Shown here: piece by piece, positions 1 through 8,221 of the stretch
How the letters are laid out: every line of letters begins with the position of its first letter
Numbering within the stretch: position 1 is the first letter of the stretch
Assembly (NCBI GenBank): GCA_963751955.1
Contig: CAVVWM010000012.1
Coordinates: 1 to 64,000 of the forward strand
Source of the DNA: JABDIY01 sp963751955
GTDB taxonomy: Bacteria; Actinomycetota; Acidimicrobiia; Acidimicrobiales; SZUA-35
Length of the DNA stretch: 64,000 nt
Direction of reading: 5' to 3'
Notes under the pieces: model-generated
The model's database searches: none
Told to the model about the DNA's origin: nothing
What the model saw: only the letters and a program-made list of their open reading frames with translations
Made by a program: the position numbers and the translations under genes

Positions 1-12
1 CGGAGACAAAAC

Positions 13-360
13 ATGGCTCGACGTGACCAGACCCTCTACCGCGACGAATCCGACAAGATGCTCGGCGGTGTCTGCAGCGGCCTCGCCCAGTACTTCGACG
101 TAGACACCAATCTCGCCCGCGTCGCTTTCATTGCCCTCTCGGTATTTGGCGGGGGCGGCGTCATTGCCTACCTGCTTCTCTGGGCAATCCTTGACCCGAA
201 GCCGATGGCCGGCCCACTACCGTCGGCCCCTGAGGCGACGGTTCCCGACATTGTGCTCGACGAACCCGCACCCCTCACCGACTCACCGGGCACACCTGAT
301 CTCGTTGAAACTTCGGTGGATGAGGCCGGGCCTGCGATCGAGCAGACACCATCAACATAG
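13..360 (+). CDS. PspC domain protein
   Basis: A 115-residue protein. Residues about 6-65 form a PspC domain: a basic start (LYRDESDKMLGGVCSGLAQYF), the GVCSGLA core typical of PspC, and one hydrophobic membrane segment (about residues 36-60, glycine-rich). The remaining acidic, proline-rich tail has no recognisable fold. PspC proteins are inner-membrane components or sensors of envelope stress. No pspA or other phage-shock gene is nearby, so a stress role is only family inference. The ATG is preceded by CGGAG, a reasonable ribosome binding site. Upstream context is cut off by the window edge. Confidence 0.85.
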   Translation: MARRDQTLYRDESDKMLGGVCSGLAQYFDVDTNLARVAFIALSVFGGGGVIAYLLLWAILDPKPMAGPLPSAPEATVPDIVLDEPAPLTDSPGTPDLVETSVDEAGPAIEQTPST

Positions 361-425
361 GTCTGGGTAGATCTGACTAGCGGGGTGCCCGTACCTAGCT
401 TCGGCTCCGGTGGTGATATTGGAAC

Positions 426-1463
426 ATGAACCGAATTCGAGCCTTCTGTGCCGTAGCTGTGGTTCTCGGTTTCGTCCTTGCTGGCTGTGGAAGCAATGGC
501 GAGGACACCGCAAAAACATCAACCTCCGAGTCGACAACAACGGCCACTGCCGCAACGGCGACAACCACGTCTACTACCGGTGTGACAGCAGCGCCGACCA
601 CAGCACCCTCAGGCGTCACCGTCCAGGTGTTCTTCAGTGCCGGTGACGGATCCGACTGCTCTCAAGTGGCAGCCTTGGACCGTACGATCGCCGATGGGGC
701 TGATCCCTTCCGGGCGACCTTTGATCAGTTGGTTGCTGGTCCCACGACCGAAGAATCCGATGCCGGTGCCGGGTCGTTCTTTTCGTCGGCGACGGCCGAT
801 GCCGTTTCGTCGGTGGCGGTGGACGATGGACTGTTGAACGTCGACTTCAACGACGTTCGTTCACTGCTCAACAACGCATCGACTAGTTGTGGCAGCGAGG
901 CCTTGCTGTCCCAACTGAACAACACGGCGTTCCAATTCCCGGAGGTCGATCGGGTTCGTTACAAGGTTGACGGGAGCTGTGCGCTTTTCTCGAACTGGTT
1001 ACAGCGTGAGTGCTTCGAGATGCTCCGGGACGGGAGACAGATCGCTCTGCCGACCAACGAACAGGCGGAAGGCTCTGGCTGCACCCCGCCCACCGGTGAT
1101 GGTTTGCCCGATGGGCGTTGGTTTGGCTACGTGGACGATTCGCAGTCCGCAGAGCTCGACTTTGATCTCGCCTGCTGGTTCACCGGCACTTCGGCTGCGG
1201 CCGCGGCCAGCGAAGACGGCGAGGAGAGTCCGCCGCCCAATGACTACTACGTGCGCAACCAGAGCGACCGAGCGCGAACTCTCGCGGTAGATCCGACAGC
1301 ACGAGTGGCGTGGCTACCGAACCCGGGAGACCCGACAACCCTCGCAGTGCTCACCTATGACAGTTGGCTGGCGGAGCAGCCCGGACGCCTGTTCCCACCG
1401 GGAGTCTGGCTCACCATCGAGAACGGACAGATCACCGATGTCGAGGAGCAGTTCGTCCCCTGA
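426..1463 (+). CDS. GerMN-domain lipoprotein
   Basis: A 345-residue predicted lipoprotein. The signal peptide ends in the lipobox LAGC, with Cys21 as the acylation site. A Thr/Ser/Ala-rich linker (about 22-60) follows, then a GerMN-type domain (about 62-190) starting at VTVQVFFSAGDG and containing the FDQLVAGPTTEE and LNVDFNDV segments typical of that fold. The C-terminal 150 residues hold paired cysteines but match nothing I recognise. GerMN domains occur in spore-germination proteins and in actinobacterial envelope lipoproteins such as LpqB. No spore genes are present here, so an envelope role is more likely. The sensor-kinase partner often found with LpqB is absent. Confidence 0.8.
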   Translation: MNRIRAFCAVAVVLGFVLAGCGSNGEDTAKTSTSESTTTATAATATTTSTTGVTAAPTTAPSGVTVQVFFSAGDGSDCSQVAALDRTIADGADPFRATFDQLVAGPTTEESDAGAGSFFSSATADAVSSVAVDDGLLNVDFNDVRSLLNNASTSCGSEALLSQLNNTAFQFPEVDRVRYKVDGSCALFSNWLQRECFEMLRDGRQIALPTNEQAEGSGCTPPTGDGLPDGRWFGYVDDSQSAELDFDLACWFTGTSAAAAASEDGEESPPPNDYYVRNQSDRARTLAVDPTARVAWLPNPGDPTTLAVLTYDSWLAEQPGRLFPPGVWLTIENGQITDVEEQFVP

Positions 1464-1491
1464 CGCTGAGGACCGATCGCCAAGAACATCG

Positions 1492-1938
1492 CTAGTCGGT
1501 GCCGAGTGCGCCCCATGAACCGGTGACGACAGGAGTGGTTGCCTGGTCAATTCCTTCACCGTCGACGTTCAATTCGATTTCGGCTACCAGATGGTCGATC
1601 CACTCAGCCAGGGGTTGGGTCTCACCGCCCAGACCAGTGTTCCACCAGTCCTGTTCGACATCGAGCGAGGTCCGATGTACGGCGAGTTCCAGAACCCGAG
1701 GACGAGTTCCCTCACCAACGGTGTACGTAGCGTGGTGAGTGGCGATCGGAGACGAATTTGGCGGCACGAGCGCGTCGTGCAGATCCACACCGTGGACCTG
1801 GATACTCTCGTCGACCTCGACGCCAACCAGGCCATCGCCGGGGGCTGCGACCAGGTCGTACCCCACTCGCAGGATGCGCCGGCCTGGATGACCCTCCACC
1901 GGGATTATCTTCAGGTTCGGATTGTGAATAGCGGCCAT
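1492..1938 (-). CDS. Hypothetical protein
   Basis: A 148-residue protein that I cannot assign to a family. It has no signal peptide or membrane segment, is acidic and rich in Val, Asp and Glu, and reads as a soluble beta-rich domain. It starts 24 bases after the stop of the DUF302 gene on the same strand, so the two are probably co-transcribed. The long opposite-strand frame here has less convincing composition. The coding call rests on protein-like composition, clean spacing to its neighbour and a plausible ATG. Confidence 0.6.
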   Translation of the reverse strand: MAAIHNPNLKIIPVEGHPGRRILRVGYDLVAAPGDGLVGVEVDESIQVHGVDLHDALVPPNSSPIATHHATYTVGEGTRPRVLELAVHRTSLDVEQDWWNTGLGGETQPLAEWIDHLVAEIELNVDGEGIDQATTPVVTGSWGALGTD

Positions 1939-1962
1939 CTGTTGATCCTTCCGACCGCTGAC

Positions 1963-2352
1963 TCAGGCCATCAGGGCGCTGAGAGCGTTGCCGATCAAGG
2001 TTCGGGCTTCCTCGGCGATTGGTACCATCGCCTCGCTGTCGGAAATGGTGGCCATCAGGCCGGGGTCCAGTGCTTCCACGACCACTCCGGATTCGGTCTC
2101 ACGGACCACGACGTTGCACGGTAAGAGTGCCCCGATCTCGGGCATCACCTGCACGGCTCGGCTGGCCAGTTGCGGATTACATGCTCCCAGGATCAGGTGA
2201 CGTTCGATCTCGGTACCAACCTTTGCTTTTAGTGTCGCTTGCAAGTCGATCTCGGTAAGGACGCCGAAGCCCTGCTCGGCCAGTGCCGCTCGAACATCGG
2301 TCACCACTTCCTCGAAGGGCTGCTTCAAGAGAACTACTTCTTCATAGATCAT
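1963..2352 (-). CDS. DUF302 family protein
   Basis: A 129-residue DUF302 protein. It shows the family pattern: an amphipathic start (EEVVLLKQPFEEVVTDVRAA), the GFGVLTEIDLQATLKAK core, and ILGACNPQLASRAV, where the Cys-Asn-Pro motif is characteristic. The C-terminal part has the usual LLPCNVVVRE strand. The frame stays open to 2457, but the ATG at 2352 is chosen because GGAGG sits at the right distance upstream on the minus strand and the extra residues would be Arg/His-rich and unlike the family. DUF302 proteins are small cytosolic proteins of unknown biochemical function, often near redox or metal genes. Confidence 0.85.
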   Translation of the reverse strand: MIYEEVVLLKQPFEEVVTDVRAALAEQGFGVLTEIDLQATLKAKVGTEIERHLILGACNPQLASRAVQVMPEIGALLPCNVVVRETESGVVVEALDPGLMATISDSEAMVPIAEEARTLIGNALSALMA

Positions 2353-2482
2353 GGCACTGCTTCCTCCACATCGGCCCGTGGGATTGTTCCTATGGTGCAG
2401 ATGGTAGGAGCGCAGTGCTTTCCTGGGGAGTGCCGATGGTCCCGAATGTTGATTCACGGCTCGTCCCGGTCAGACTGGGCAC

Positions 2483-3232
2483 ATGCAGCTGATGATCATC
2501 TCCGGAGCCTCCAGCGGGATTGGAGCGGCCATCGCCACGCAGGCGGCCGATGCCGGCCATTCCGTGGCCTCGATCAGCAGGCGGCCAGGACCCGGTCAAC
2601 ATCTGGCCGCTGACCTCTCAGACCCCAAGGCATGGACCGGCGTGGGTGATTGGATCGAGGGGATGATCAACGCCCAACCCTGGGATCGAGTGGTGTTCGT
2701 GCACAATGCAGGCGTGATCGAGCCGATCGGGTTCGCCGGTGAAGTGAACATCGGGGATGCTACGGCCAACATCATTCTGAACTCGGCTGCACCTCAAGTG
2801 CTGGGGTCTCGATTCATCGCCGCGGTTTCCAAGCTTGTGTGCCCGGCCCAGCTGATGCTCATCAGCTCCGGTGCCAGCAAGAGTCCGATTCAGGGCTGGT
2901 CGAGCTACTGCGCTGGCAAAGCCGCTGCCGACATGTGGGCAGCAACCGCTGGCTCAGAACAAGAGCTGCGAGGGAACCGAATCACGGTGCTGTCGATTGC
3001 GCCGGGCGTGGTTGACACCGAAATGCAGGGTGCGATCCGTGAGGCTCCAGAAGACGGCTTCCCCAGCAGCGAGCGCTTCCACGAACTTCATTCGGGCGGT
3101 GGACTCGCCAGTGCCGACGATGTGGCGGCCACGTTGCTCGCCCTTGCCCAGGTGGATGCCGGTCAAACCTTCTCCGGTATCGACATCGAGAACGGTTCGC
3201 GGCTCGACGTTCGGGACTTCGCCGGTTCGTGA
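2483..3232 (+). CDS. SDR family oxidoreductase
   Basis: A 249-residue classical short-chain dehydrogenase/reductase. The Rossmann nucleotide motif is GASSGIG near the N-terminus, NAG follows at about residue 75, and the catalytic group is a Ser in the ISSGAS strand with Tyr and Lys in SYCAGK. Arg residues after the second strand (SRRPG) suggest NADPH preference. The overall layout resembles sepiapterin or benzil reductase-like SDRs rather than FabG. The substrate is unknown. Its stop codon overlaps the start of the next gene by four bases, so the two are translationally coupled. Confidence 0.85.
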   Translation: MQLMIISGASSGIGAAIATQAADAGHSVASISRRPGPGQHLAADLSDPKAWTGVGDWIEGMINAQPWDRVVFVHNAGVIEPIGFAGEVNIGDATANIILNSAAPQVLGSRFIAAVSKLVCPAQLMLISSGASKSPIQGWSSYCAGKAAADMWAATAGSEQELRGNRITVLSIAPGVVDTEMQGAIREAPEDGFPSSERFHELHSGGGLASADDVAATLLALAQVDAGQTFSGIDIENGSRLDVRDFAGS

Positions 3233-3501
3233 AGACACTCGTCGCTCAGGTGCGACACGAAGGCAGTCCGGTGAAAGGGTCGCGTTTCATCGTGACCGCG
3301 AGTTCTGTTTCGAGTGAGACTGAGGCGAAATCCTTGCTACAGAGGGTCTCGGGTGAGATGACCGACGCAAGCCATCATTGCTGGGCGTGGAGGCTGGCCA
3401 AGCCGGCAATCGAACGTGCCGACGATCTCGAGAGCCTGGCTGCTTTGATGGCCGATCACACCTCGGGCGGCGTTCAGCTTCGTTCTAGGGTGGAGGAATG
3501 A
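3229..3501 (+). CDS. Truncated YigZ/IMPACT-like protein
   Basis: A 90-residue protein whose first about 55 residues resemble the start of the YigZ/IMPACT (UPF0029) fold: VKGSRFIV, a run of Ser/Glu residues, then DASHHCWAWRL. Family members are normally around 200 residues and continue into a conserved DDGEPxGTAG motif. Here that motif and everything after it are missing: the frame reads ERADDLESL and stops at 3501. It overlaps genes on both sides by four bases, as in an intact operon. It may be a naturally short homologue or a deletion remnant; I cannot find the lost half in another frame. Confidence 0.5.
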   Translation: MKTLVAQVRHEGSPVKGSRFIVTASSVSSETEAKSLLQRVSGEMTDASHHCWAWRLAKPAIERADDLESLAALMADHTSGGVQLRSRVEE

Positions 3502-3695
3502 CCAAACGACATGACCTCGCCGTTCCCGACGTGAGCTGCGAACACTGCGTGAAAGCAATCACCGGATCTGTCGGACCGCTTCCAGGAGTCGAGAGCGTGA
3601 GCGTAGATCTCGCGAACAAGATGGTGAGCGTTGTCGGTGGCGACCGAGAGAAGATCGTGGCCGCCATCGAGGACGCTGGCTACGACGTTGGGTAG
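3498..3695 (+). CDS. HMA-domain copper chaperone-like protein
   Basis: A 65-residue protein made of a single heavy-metal-associated domain. The metal site is VSCEHC in the first loop, followed by the expected helix (VKAITGSV), the PGVESVSVDL strand and a closing AIEDAGYDV segment. This is the CopZ-type ferredoxin-like fold that binds Cu(I) through two cysteines and passes it to P-type ATPases. No copper ATPase or CsoR-type regulator is in the window, so the partner is elsewhere. The ATG overlaps the previous stop, and AGGGTGGAGGA just before it is a good ribosome binding site. Confidence 0.88.
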   Translation: MTKRHDLAVPDVSCEHCVKAITGSVGPLPGVESVSVDLANKMVSVVGGDREKIVAAIEDAGYDVG

Positions 3696-5142
3696 CACCG
3701 CTCCGGCAGTCTCCAAGCCGGCCTCGGGGATCGATGTGGTCGTCGTGGGCAGCGGTCCGAACGGTCTGGCCGCCGGCGCATACCTGGCCCAGCTCGGAGC
3801 GACGGTGCAGGTGATCGAAGCGAACAAGCGAATCGGCGGAGGGGCACGATCGGCCGAGTTGACGCTTCCCGGACTGGTCCACGACGAATGTTCCGGGTTT
3901 CATCCCTTGGGTTTGGACACCGAATTCACCCGAGCGGTTGACTTGGGAGCCCACGGTCTGCGCTATCTGTGGCCAGAGGTGCAGTACAGCCACCCCATCG
4001 ACGGGCAGGGAAACGGTGGTGCAGCAGTCCGCTCTCCCCAAGAGACCGCCGAGGGGTTGGGCGACCCTCGCTGGCAAGCGGTGTTCGGTTCGGTCACCGA
4101 GAACTTCGGCGCGGTGACCGCTGACTTCCTGGGACCGGTCATTTCGGTCCCCAGCCATCCGCTGCATCTGGTGAACTTTGGCACCCGTGCGGCACTTCCC
4201 ATTTCGGCGCTGGCTCGAGCACTACGAACCGACGCTGGCAAGGCTCTGTGGGCCGGGACCGCTGCGCATGCGTTCCGGCCTTTCTCCTCGCCGTTCTCCG
4301 CGGCGATCGGTATTGCGTTGGGAACGGCGGCTCACGCCTATGGATGGCCCGTCGCCGAGGGAGGGACGCACTCGATCATCGATGCCATGGCTGGGATGAT
4401 CCTGGCCAATGGTGGGACCATCGAAACCGACAGGCGAATCGCTTCGCTGGAAGAACTTGGTCAACCCGATGTGGTGTTGCTCGACACCGCGCCGGCAGCG
4501 GCTGCTGATATCTGCGGCGACGCGATGCCGAGCCGCATCGCCAGGGCGTATCGCTCGTACGAACACGGCCCGGGAGCATTCAAGGTTGAATTCGCCGTAG
4601 AGGACGGAGTTCCGTGGTTGCACGAGCCGTCCCGGCAGGCGGGAACCGTTCACGTTTGCGGAAGTTACGGCGAAGTGGCGGATGCTGAAGCCAAGGTCTG
4701 CAGAGGCGTGATGCCCAACAAACCATTCGTGCTGCTGGGCCAGCAATACCTGGCCGACCCGGGGCGCTCGAACGGGAATGTCCATCCGATCTACAGCTAC
4801 GCCCACGTGCCGGCGGGCTGGACCGGCGACGCTACCGAGGCGATCATCGCCCAGATCGAACGATTCGCTCCCGGTTTCCGGGATCGCATCCTGGCCACGC
4901 ATGTTCGCTCCACCACTGACATGAGCAGGTACAACGCCAACTATGTGGGTGGCGACATCTTGACCGGAGCAAACACTTTCGACCAGCTGATCTTCCGACC
5001 CCGTCGCACCTCCAAGCCCTACGACACCGGGATCGACGGGGTCTACCTGTGTTCGGCAGCTACTCCCCCGGGTGCCGGCGCCCACGGAATGTGCGGCTAC
5101 CGAGCGGCTCGGCGAGCTCTCGACAAGCTCAATGTTGTCTGA
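3688..5142 (+). CDS. Phytoene desaturase-family FAD oxidoreductase
   Basis: An NAD(P)/FAD-dependent oxidoreductase of about 484 residues in the phytoene-desaturase/PYROXD2-like group. The N-terminal dinucleotide motif is VVVGSGPNGLAAGAYLA, followed by the second FAD contact GGGARS. The C-terminal FAD-binding region is GVYLCSAATPPGAGAHGMCG. The open frame runs back to 3631, inside the HMA gene; the TTG at 3688, overlapping the HMA stop, is preferred because it places about 12 residues before the FAD motif, but it is not certain. No carotenoid synthase genes are nearby, so a carotenoid role is unsupported; amine or lipid oxidation is equally possible. Confidence 0.78.
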   Translation: MGSTAPAVSKPASGIDVVVVGSGPNGLAAGAYLAQLGATVQVIEANKRIGGGARSAELTLPGLVHDECSGFHPLGLDTEFTRAVDLGAHGLRYLWPEVQYSHPIDGQGNGGAAVRSPQETAEGLGDPRWQAVFGSVTENFGAVTADFLGPVISVPSHPLHLVNFGTRAALPISALARALRTDAGKALWAGTAAHAFRPFSSPFSAAIGIALGTAAHAYGWPVAEGGTHSIIDAMAGMILANGGTIETDRRIASLEELGQPDVVLLDTAPAAAADICGDAMPSRIARAYRSYEHGPGAFKVEFAVEDGVPWLHEPSRQAGTVHVCGSYGEVADAEAKVCRGVMPNKPFVLLGQQYLADPGRSNGNVHPIYSYAHVPAGWTGDATEAIIAQIERFAPGFRDRILATHVRSTTDMSRYNANYVGGDILTGANTFDQLIFRPRRTSKPYDTGIDGVYLCSAATPPGAGAHGMCGYRAARRALDKLNVV

Positions 5143-5145
5143 ACC

Positions 5146-6378
5146 TCAGGAGCCCCGAACCGTTTCGGCCCAGGTCTTGCCCTGTTCCAGGTTTGGTTCT
5201 CTGGGCAGACCCAGCACTTGCTCAGCAACGATGTTGCGCTGGATCGCGAAGGTGCCGCCGCCCAATGTCAGCGCTGGTGAGAACAGATAGCCGTAATGCC
5301 AGATCGGGTCGACCTCGGGAAACTGGCTGTCCTGTCCTCTGCTGAAATTGATCTCTGTGGGACCCCATCGCCGTGAACTCGGGATGTCGCCCAGGATTCC
5401 GGATCCCTCGAGCATTCCGTTTGTTCGGGCCAGATCCTTGGCCAGAGACATGACCTCCTGGCCCAGTTCGTCGGCCATGATCTTCTGGATCGACGCCTCA
5501 GGCCCTGGCGTGTCACCGGCGAGTTTGGCGCTGAGCGTGCGCAGCTGATTGAGCTTCAGCACGGTGGCGTTGATGTGGAGTTGAGCCAGGCGGTCTCGAA
5601 CGATCGGATGTCCCGCAGCACCGGCGGACCGCACCATGTCGAGAAAGTCGAACGCGCTCGGACCGGACCCCCAGAGGGCCCCGCCCTCGGATAACCCCAC
5701 CCGTTCATTGGCCAGGGTTGCCTTGGCCAGGCGCCAGCCGTCCCCTTCTTCGCCCAACCGCAGGGTGGCCGGGATGCGCACGTCGTCGAAGAACACCTGG
5801 TTGAACGAGTGAGCGGTAGTCATGTCGACCACTGGCGAGAGCGTGACACCGGGGGCGTCCATCGGGAAGATGAAGTAGGAGATGCCCTTGTGTTTTGGCA
5901 CGTCCGGGTTGGTGCGGGCCAGCAGAATGCCGAGCTGGCTGCTGTGGGCTCCGCTGCTCCAGATCTTGGACCCATTGATCACATACTCGTCGCCGTCTCG
6001 CACCGCCCGAGTGGAGAGGCTGGCCAGATCTGAACCGCTGTCGGGTTCGCTGAACAACTGACACCAGCGTTCCTGGTCGTTGAAGATCGTGGGAAGGTAG
6101 CGCTGTTTCTGTTCTTCGGAGCCGGCGATCCATATCACCGGTGCGGCCCACCCGATACCGATGGCATTGTGGGGCATCGTGACATCAGCCGCTGTCATCT
6201 CTTCAGAGATGATCAGCTGAGTCATCGGATCGGCATTGCGACCCCACGGCTCGGGCCAGTGAGGTACCACGTATCCGGCCTCGGCGAGTTGTTGGTTCGT
6301 GGGGTTGGGATGTGCTGCGATCCACTGCCGAACCTCGAGGCGACGGGGATCGTCGTCGGGTGGCATGTCGAAATCCAT
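5146..6378 (-). CDS. Acyl-CoA dehydrogenase
   Basis: A 410-residue acyl-CoA dehydrogenase of the FadE type common in actinobacteria. It has the helical N-terminal domain, the central flavin-contacting segment (CQLFSEPDSGSDLASL, then the WSSGAHSSQ region) and a C-terminal helical bundle ending in LTLGGGTFAIQRNIVAE. It would oxidise an acyl-CoA thioester at the alpha-beta position and pass electrons to ETF. The expected catalytic glutamate cannot be placed with confidence from the sequence alone. It is convergent with the preceding oxidoreductase gene, only three bases separating the ends. Confidence 0.88.
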   Translation of the reverse strand: MDFDMPPDDDPRRLEVRQWIAAHPNPTNQQLAEAGYVVPHWPEPWGRNADPMTQLIISEEMTAADVTMPHNAIGIGWAAPVIWIAGSEEQKQRYLPTIFNDQERWCQLFSEPDSGSDLASLSTRAVRDGDEYVINGSKIWSSGAHSSQLGILLARTNPDVPKHKGISYFIFPMDAPGVTLSPVVDMTTAHSFNQVFFDDVRIPATLRLGEEGDGWRLAKATLANERVGLSEGGALWGSGPSAFDFLDMVRSAGAAGHPIVRDRLAQLHINATVLKLNQLRTLSAKLAGDTPGPEASIQKIMADELGQEVMSLAKDLARTNGMLEGSGILGDIPSSRRWGPTEINFSRGQDSQFPEVDPIWHYGYLFSPALTLGGGTFAIQRNIVAEQVLGLPREPNLEQGKTWAETVRGS

Positions 6379-6429
6379 TGCCGAATCCTAGGTGGGAGGT
6401 ACCACCGTTTTTAATTTGGTACCGGCTGG

Positions 6430-8082
6430 CTAGTCTGTGGTTGTTGGGAGGTAGTACTCAGCTGGATCAGGCGGTAGTGGTTCGTTGCCGGCGATGATGT
6501 CGGCCGCTTTCTCGGCGATCATCATGGTGGGGGCGTAAAGGTTGCCGTTGGTGACGATCGGCAGCACCGATGCATCGACGACTCGAAGGCCCCGTGTTCC
6601 ATGGACCCGCATGCTCCTGGGGTCGATCACGGCCATGGGATCGAGGCCCATCTTCGCTGTGCAGCTGGGATGAAGAGCGGTCTCGGAGTCGTGGGCTACC
6701 CAGTCCATGATCTCTTGGTCGGTTTCCACCGACGGCCCGGGTGAGATTTCGCCGCCGTTGAACCGATCGAAGGCCGGCTGAGTGAGAATCCGCCGGGCTA
6801 TTCGGACTGCCTCGATCCACTCCCGGCGGTCCTTCTTGGTCGACAGGTAGTTGAAGATGATCGATGGTTTCTTGCCTGGGTTTTTCGAGGTGATCTTCAC
6901 CGAACCCTTGGATTCGGAGTACATCGGACCAACGTGCACCTGGTAACCGTGGTCCTCGGTTGGTGCTGTTCCGTCGTACCGAATGGCAATCGGGAGGAAG
7001 TGGAACATCAGGTTGGGGTATGGCTCGGACGGATTCGATTTCACGAACGCCCCGGCCTCGAAGTGGTTGGTGGCGGCAGGGCCCTTGCGAAAGAACAGCC
7101 ACCGAAAACCGATCCACGGCGCCCGCCACTTGGCGAGGTGGGGCTGCATCGACACCGGTTCCTTGCAGGCGTACTGGATGTAGACCTCCAGGTGGTCCTG
7201 CATGTTCTCGCCCACGCCGGGAAGGTCGGCCACAACATCGATGCCGAGGCTCTCCAGATGCTTTGCGTCTCCAATTCCGGAGAGCTGGAGGAGCTGGGGG
7301 GTGTTGAATGCACCACCGCACGAGATCACTTCTTTGGAGCGAACCTCGTGTGTACGGAAGTTCCGGCGGTATTCAACGCCAACACACTTGTTGCCTTCGA
7401 ACAGCAGTTTGTTGACACGGGCACGGGTGAGCACGGTGAGGTTGGGTCGGTCCATCACCGGATGGAGGTAGGCCCGGGCGGCGGACAGTCGGCGTCCCCG
7501 GTGCAGGTTCTTGTCGAAGGCAGCGAAGCCTTCCTGACGGAACCCATTAACGTCGTCGGTACGCCGGTAGCCGGCTTGTGGCCCGGCTTCGAGCCAGGCT
7601 TGAAACAACGGGTTGGTGGCAGGACCCCGCTCGAGAATCAGGGGGCCATCGTCGCCGCGCCATTCATCGCCGCCCGCCAAGCAGGTCTCCATCCGTTTGA
7701 AGTAGGGAAGACAGTGGGCGTAGTCCCAGTCCTCCATTCCCGGCTGTTGGGCCCATTTCTCGAAGTCGGCCGGGTTGCCACGCTGGAAGATCATGCCGTT
7801 GATGCTGGAACTGCCGCCCAGCACCTTGCCGCGGGCGTGGTAGACCCGACGACCGTTCATGTGAGGCTCGGGTTCACTCTCATACTTCCAGTCATAGAAC
7901 CGGCTGCCGATCGGATAGGCCAGCGCAGCAGGCATGTGGATGAACACATCCCATTTCCAGTCGGTGCGGCCGGCTTCGAGCACGAGGACCTGGTTGGACG
8001 GATCGGCACTCAGTCGATTGGCCAGGGCACAACCAGCAGATCCACCACCAACGATCACGTAGTCGTACCCAACCTCAGCCAT
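6430..8082 (-). CDS. betA: Choline dehydrogenase (GMC oxidoreductase)
   Basis: A 550-residue GMC-family flavoenzyme. The FAD motif VIVGGGSAGC is at residues about 9-18, the GMC signature GKVLGGSSSINGMIFQRG at about 85-102, and the C-terminal signature at LHPSCTAKMG, whose His is the expected catalytic base. Length and motifs fit BetA, which oxidises choline to betaine aldehyde. The frame is open to 8133, but the ATG at 8082 gives the standard short N-terminus. It is divergent from betB with about 140 bases between starts, consistent with shared control. A related alcohol dehydrogenase of the same family is the main alternative. Confidence 0.85.
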   Translation of the reverse strand: MAEVGYDYVIVGGGSAGCALANRLSADPSNQVLVLEAGRTDWKWDVFIHMPAALAYPIGSRFYDWKYESEPEPHMNGRRVYHARGKVLGGSSSINGMIFQRGNPADFEKWAQQPGMEDWDYAHCLPYFKRMETCLAGGDEWRGDDGPLILERGPATNPLFQAWLEAGPQAGYRRTDDVNGFRQEGFAAFDKNLHRGRRLSAARAYLHPVMDRPNLTVLTRARVNKLLFEGNKCVGVEYRRNFRTHEVRSKEVISCGGAFNTPQLLQLSGIGDAKHLESLGIDVVADLPGVGENMQDHLEVYIQYACKEPVSMQPHLAKWRAPWIGFRWLFFRKGPAATNHFEAGAFVKSNPSEPYPNLMFHFLPIAIRYDGTAPTEDHGYQVHVGPMYSESKGSVKITSKNPGKKPSIIFNYLSTKKDRREWIEAVRIARRILTQPAFDRFNGGEISPGPSVETDQEIMDWVAHDSETALHPSCTAKMGLDPMAVIDPRSMRVHGTRGLRVVDASVLPIVTNGNLYAPTMMIAEKAADIIAGNEPLPPDPAEYYLPTTTD

Positions 8083-8221
8083 GAGAGAAGCGTACGCACC
8101 CCACCCCAAATTGCGTACCTCACCGACACCCACACAAACTGGCGATCAAAACGCCCGCCTCACGGGCACTTCGATCGCTAGTTTCAGAACGGGGGAACAC
8201 CCGAGGGCGTACGATTGGGCC
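8083..8221. promoter_or_regulatory. betA-betB divergent promoter region
   Basis: This 139-base gap separates the divergent betA and betB starts and must carry both promoters. The short string GCGTAC recurs in it near positions 8091, 8114 and 8206, but I see no convincing palindrome and no copy of the 18-bp operator found near the betI-like gene. Promoter positions are not resolvable by eye. Confidence 0.45.

Noticed and set aside
3631..3687. Longer N-terminus for the phytoene-desaturase-like gene
   Set aside because: It overlaps the HMA gene by over 60 bases and adds residues that look unlike the family; the TTG at 3688 is more economical.
6934..8181. 415-codon plus-strand open frame opposite betA
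   Set aside because: It is an antisense shadow: betA on the other strand has complete GMC motifs and this frame has no recognisable domain.
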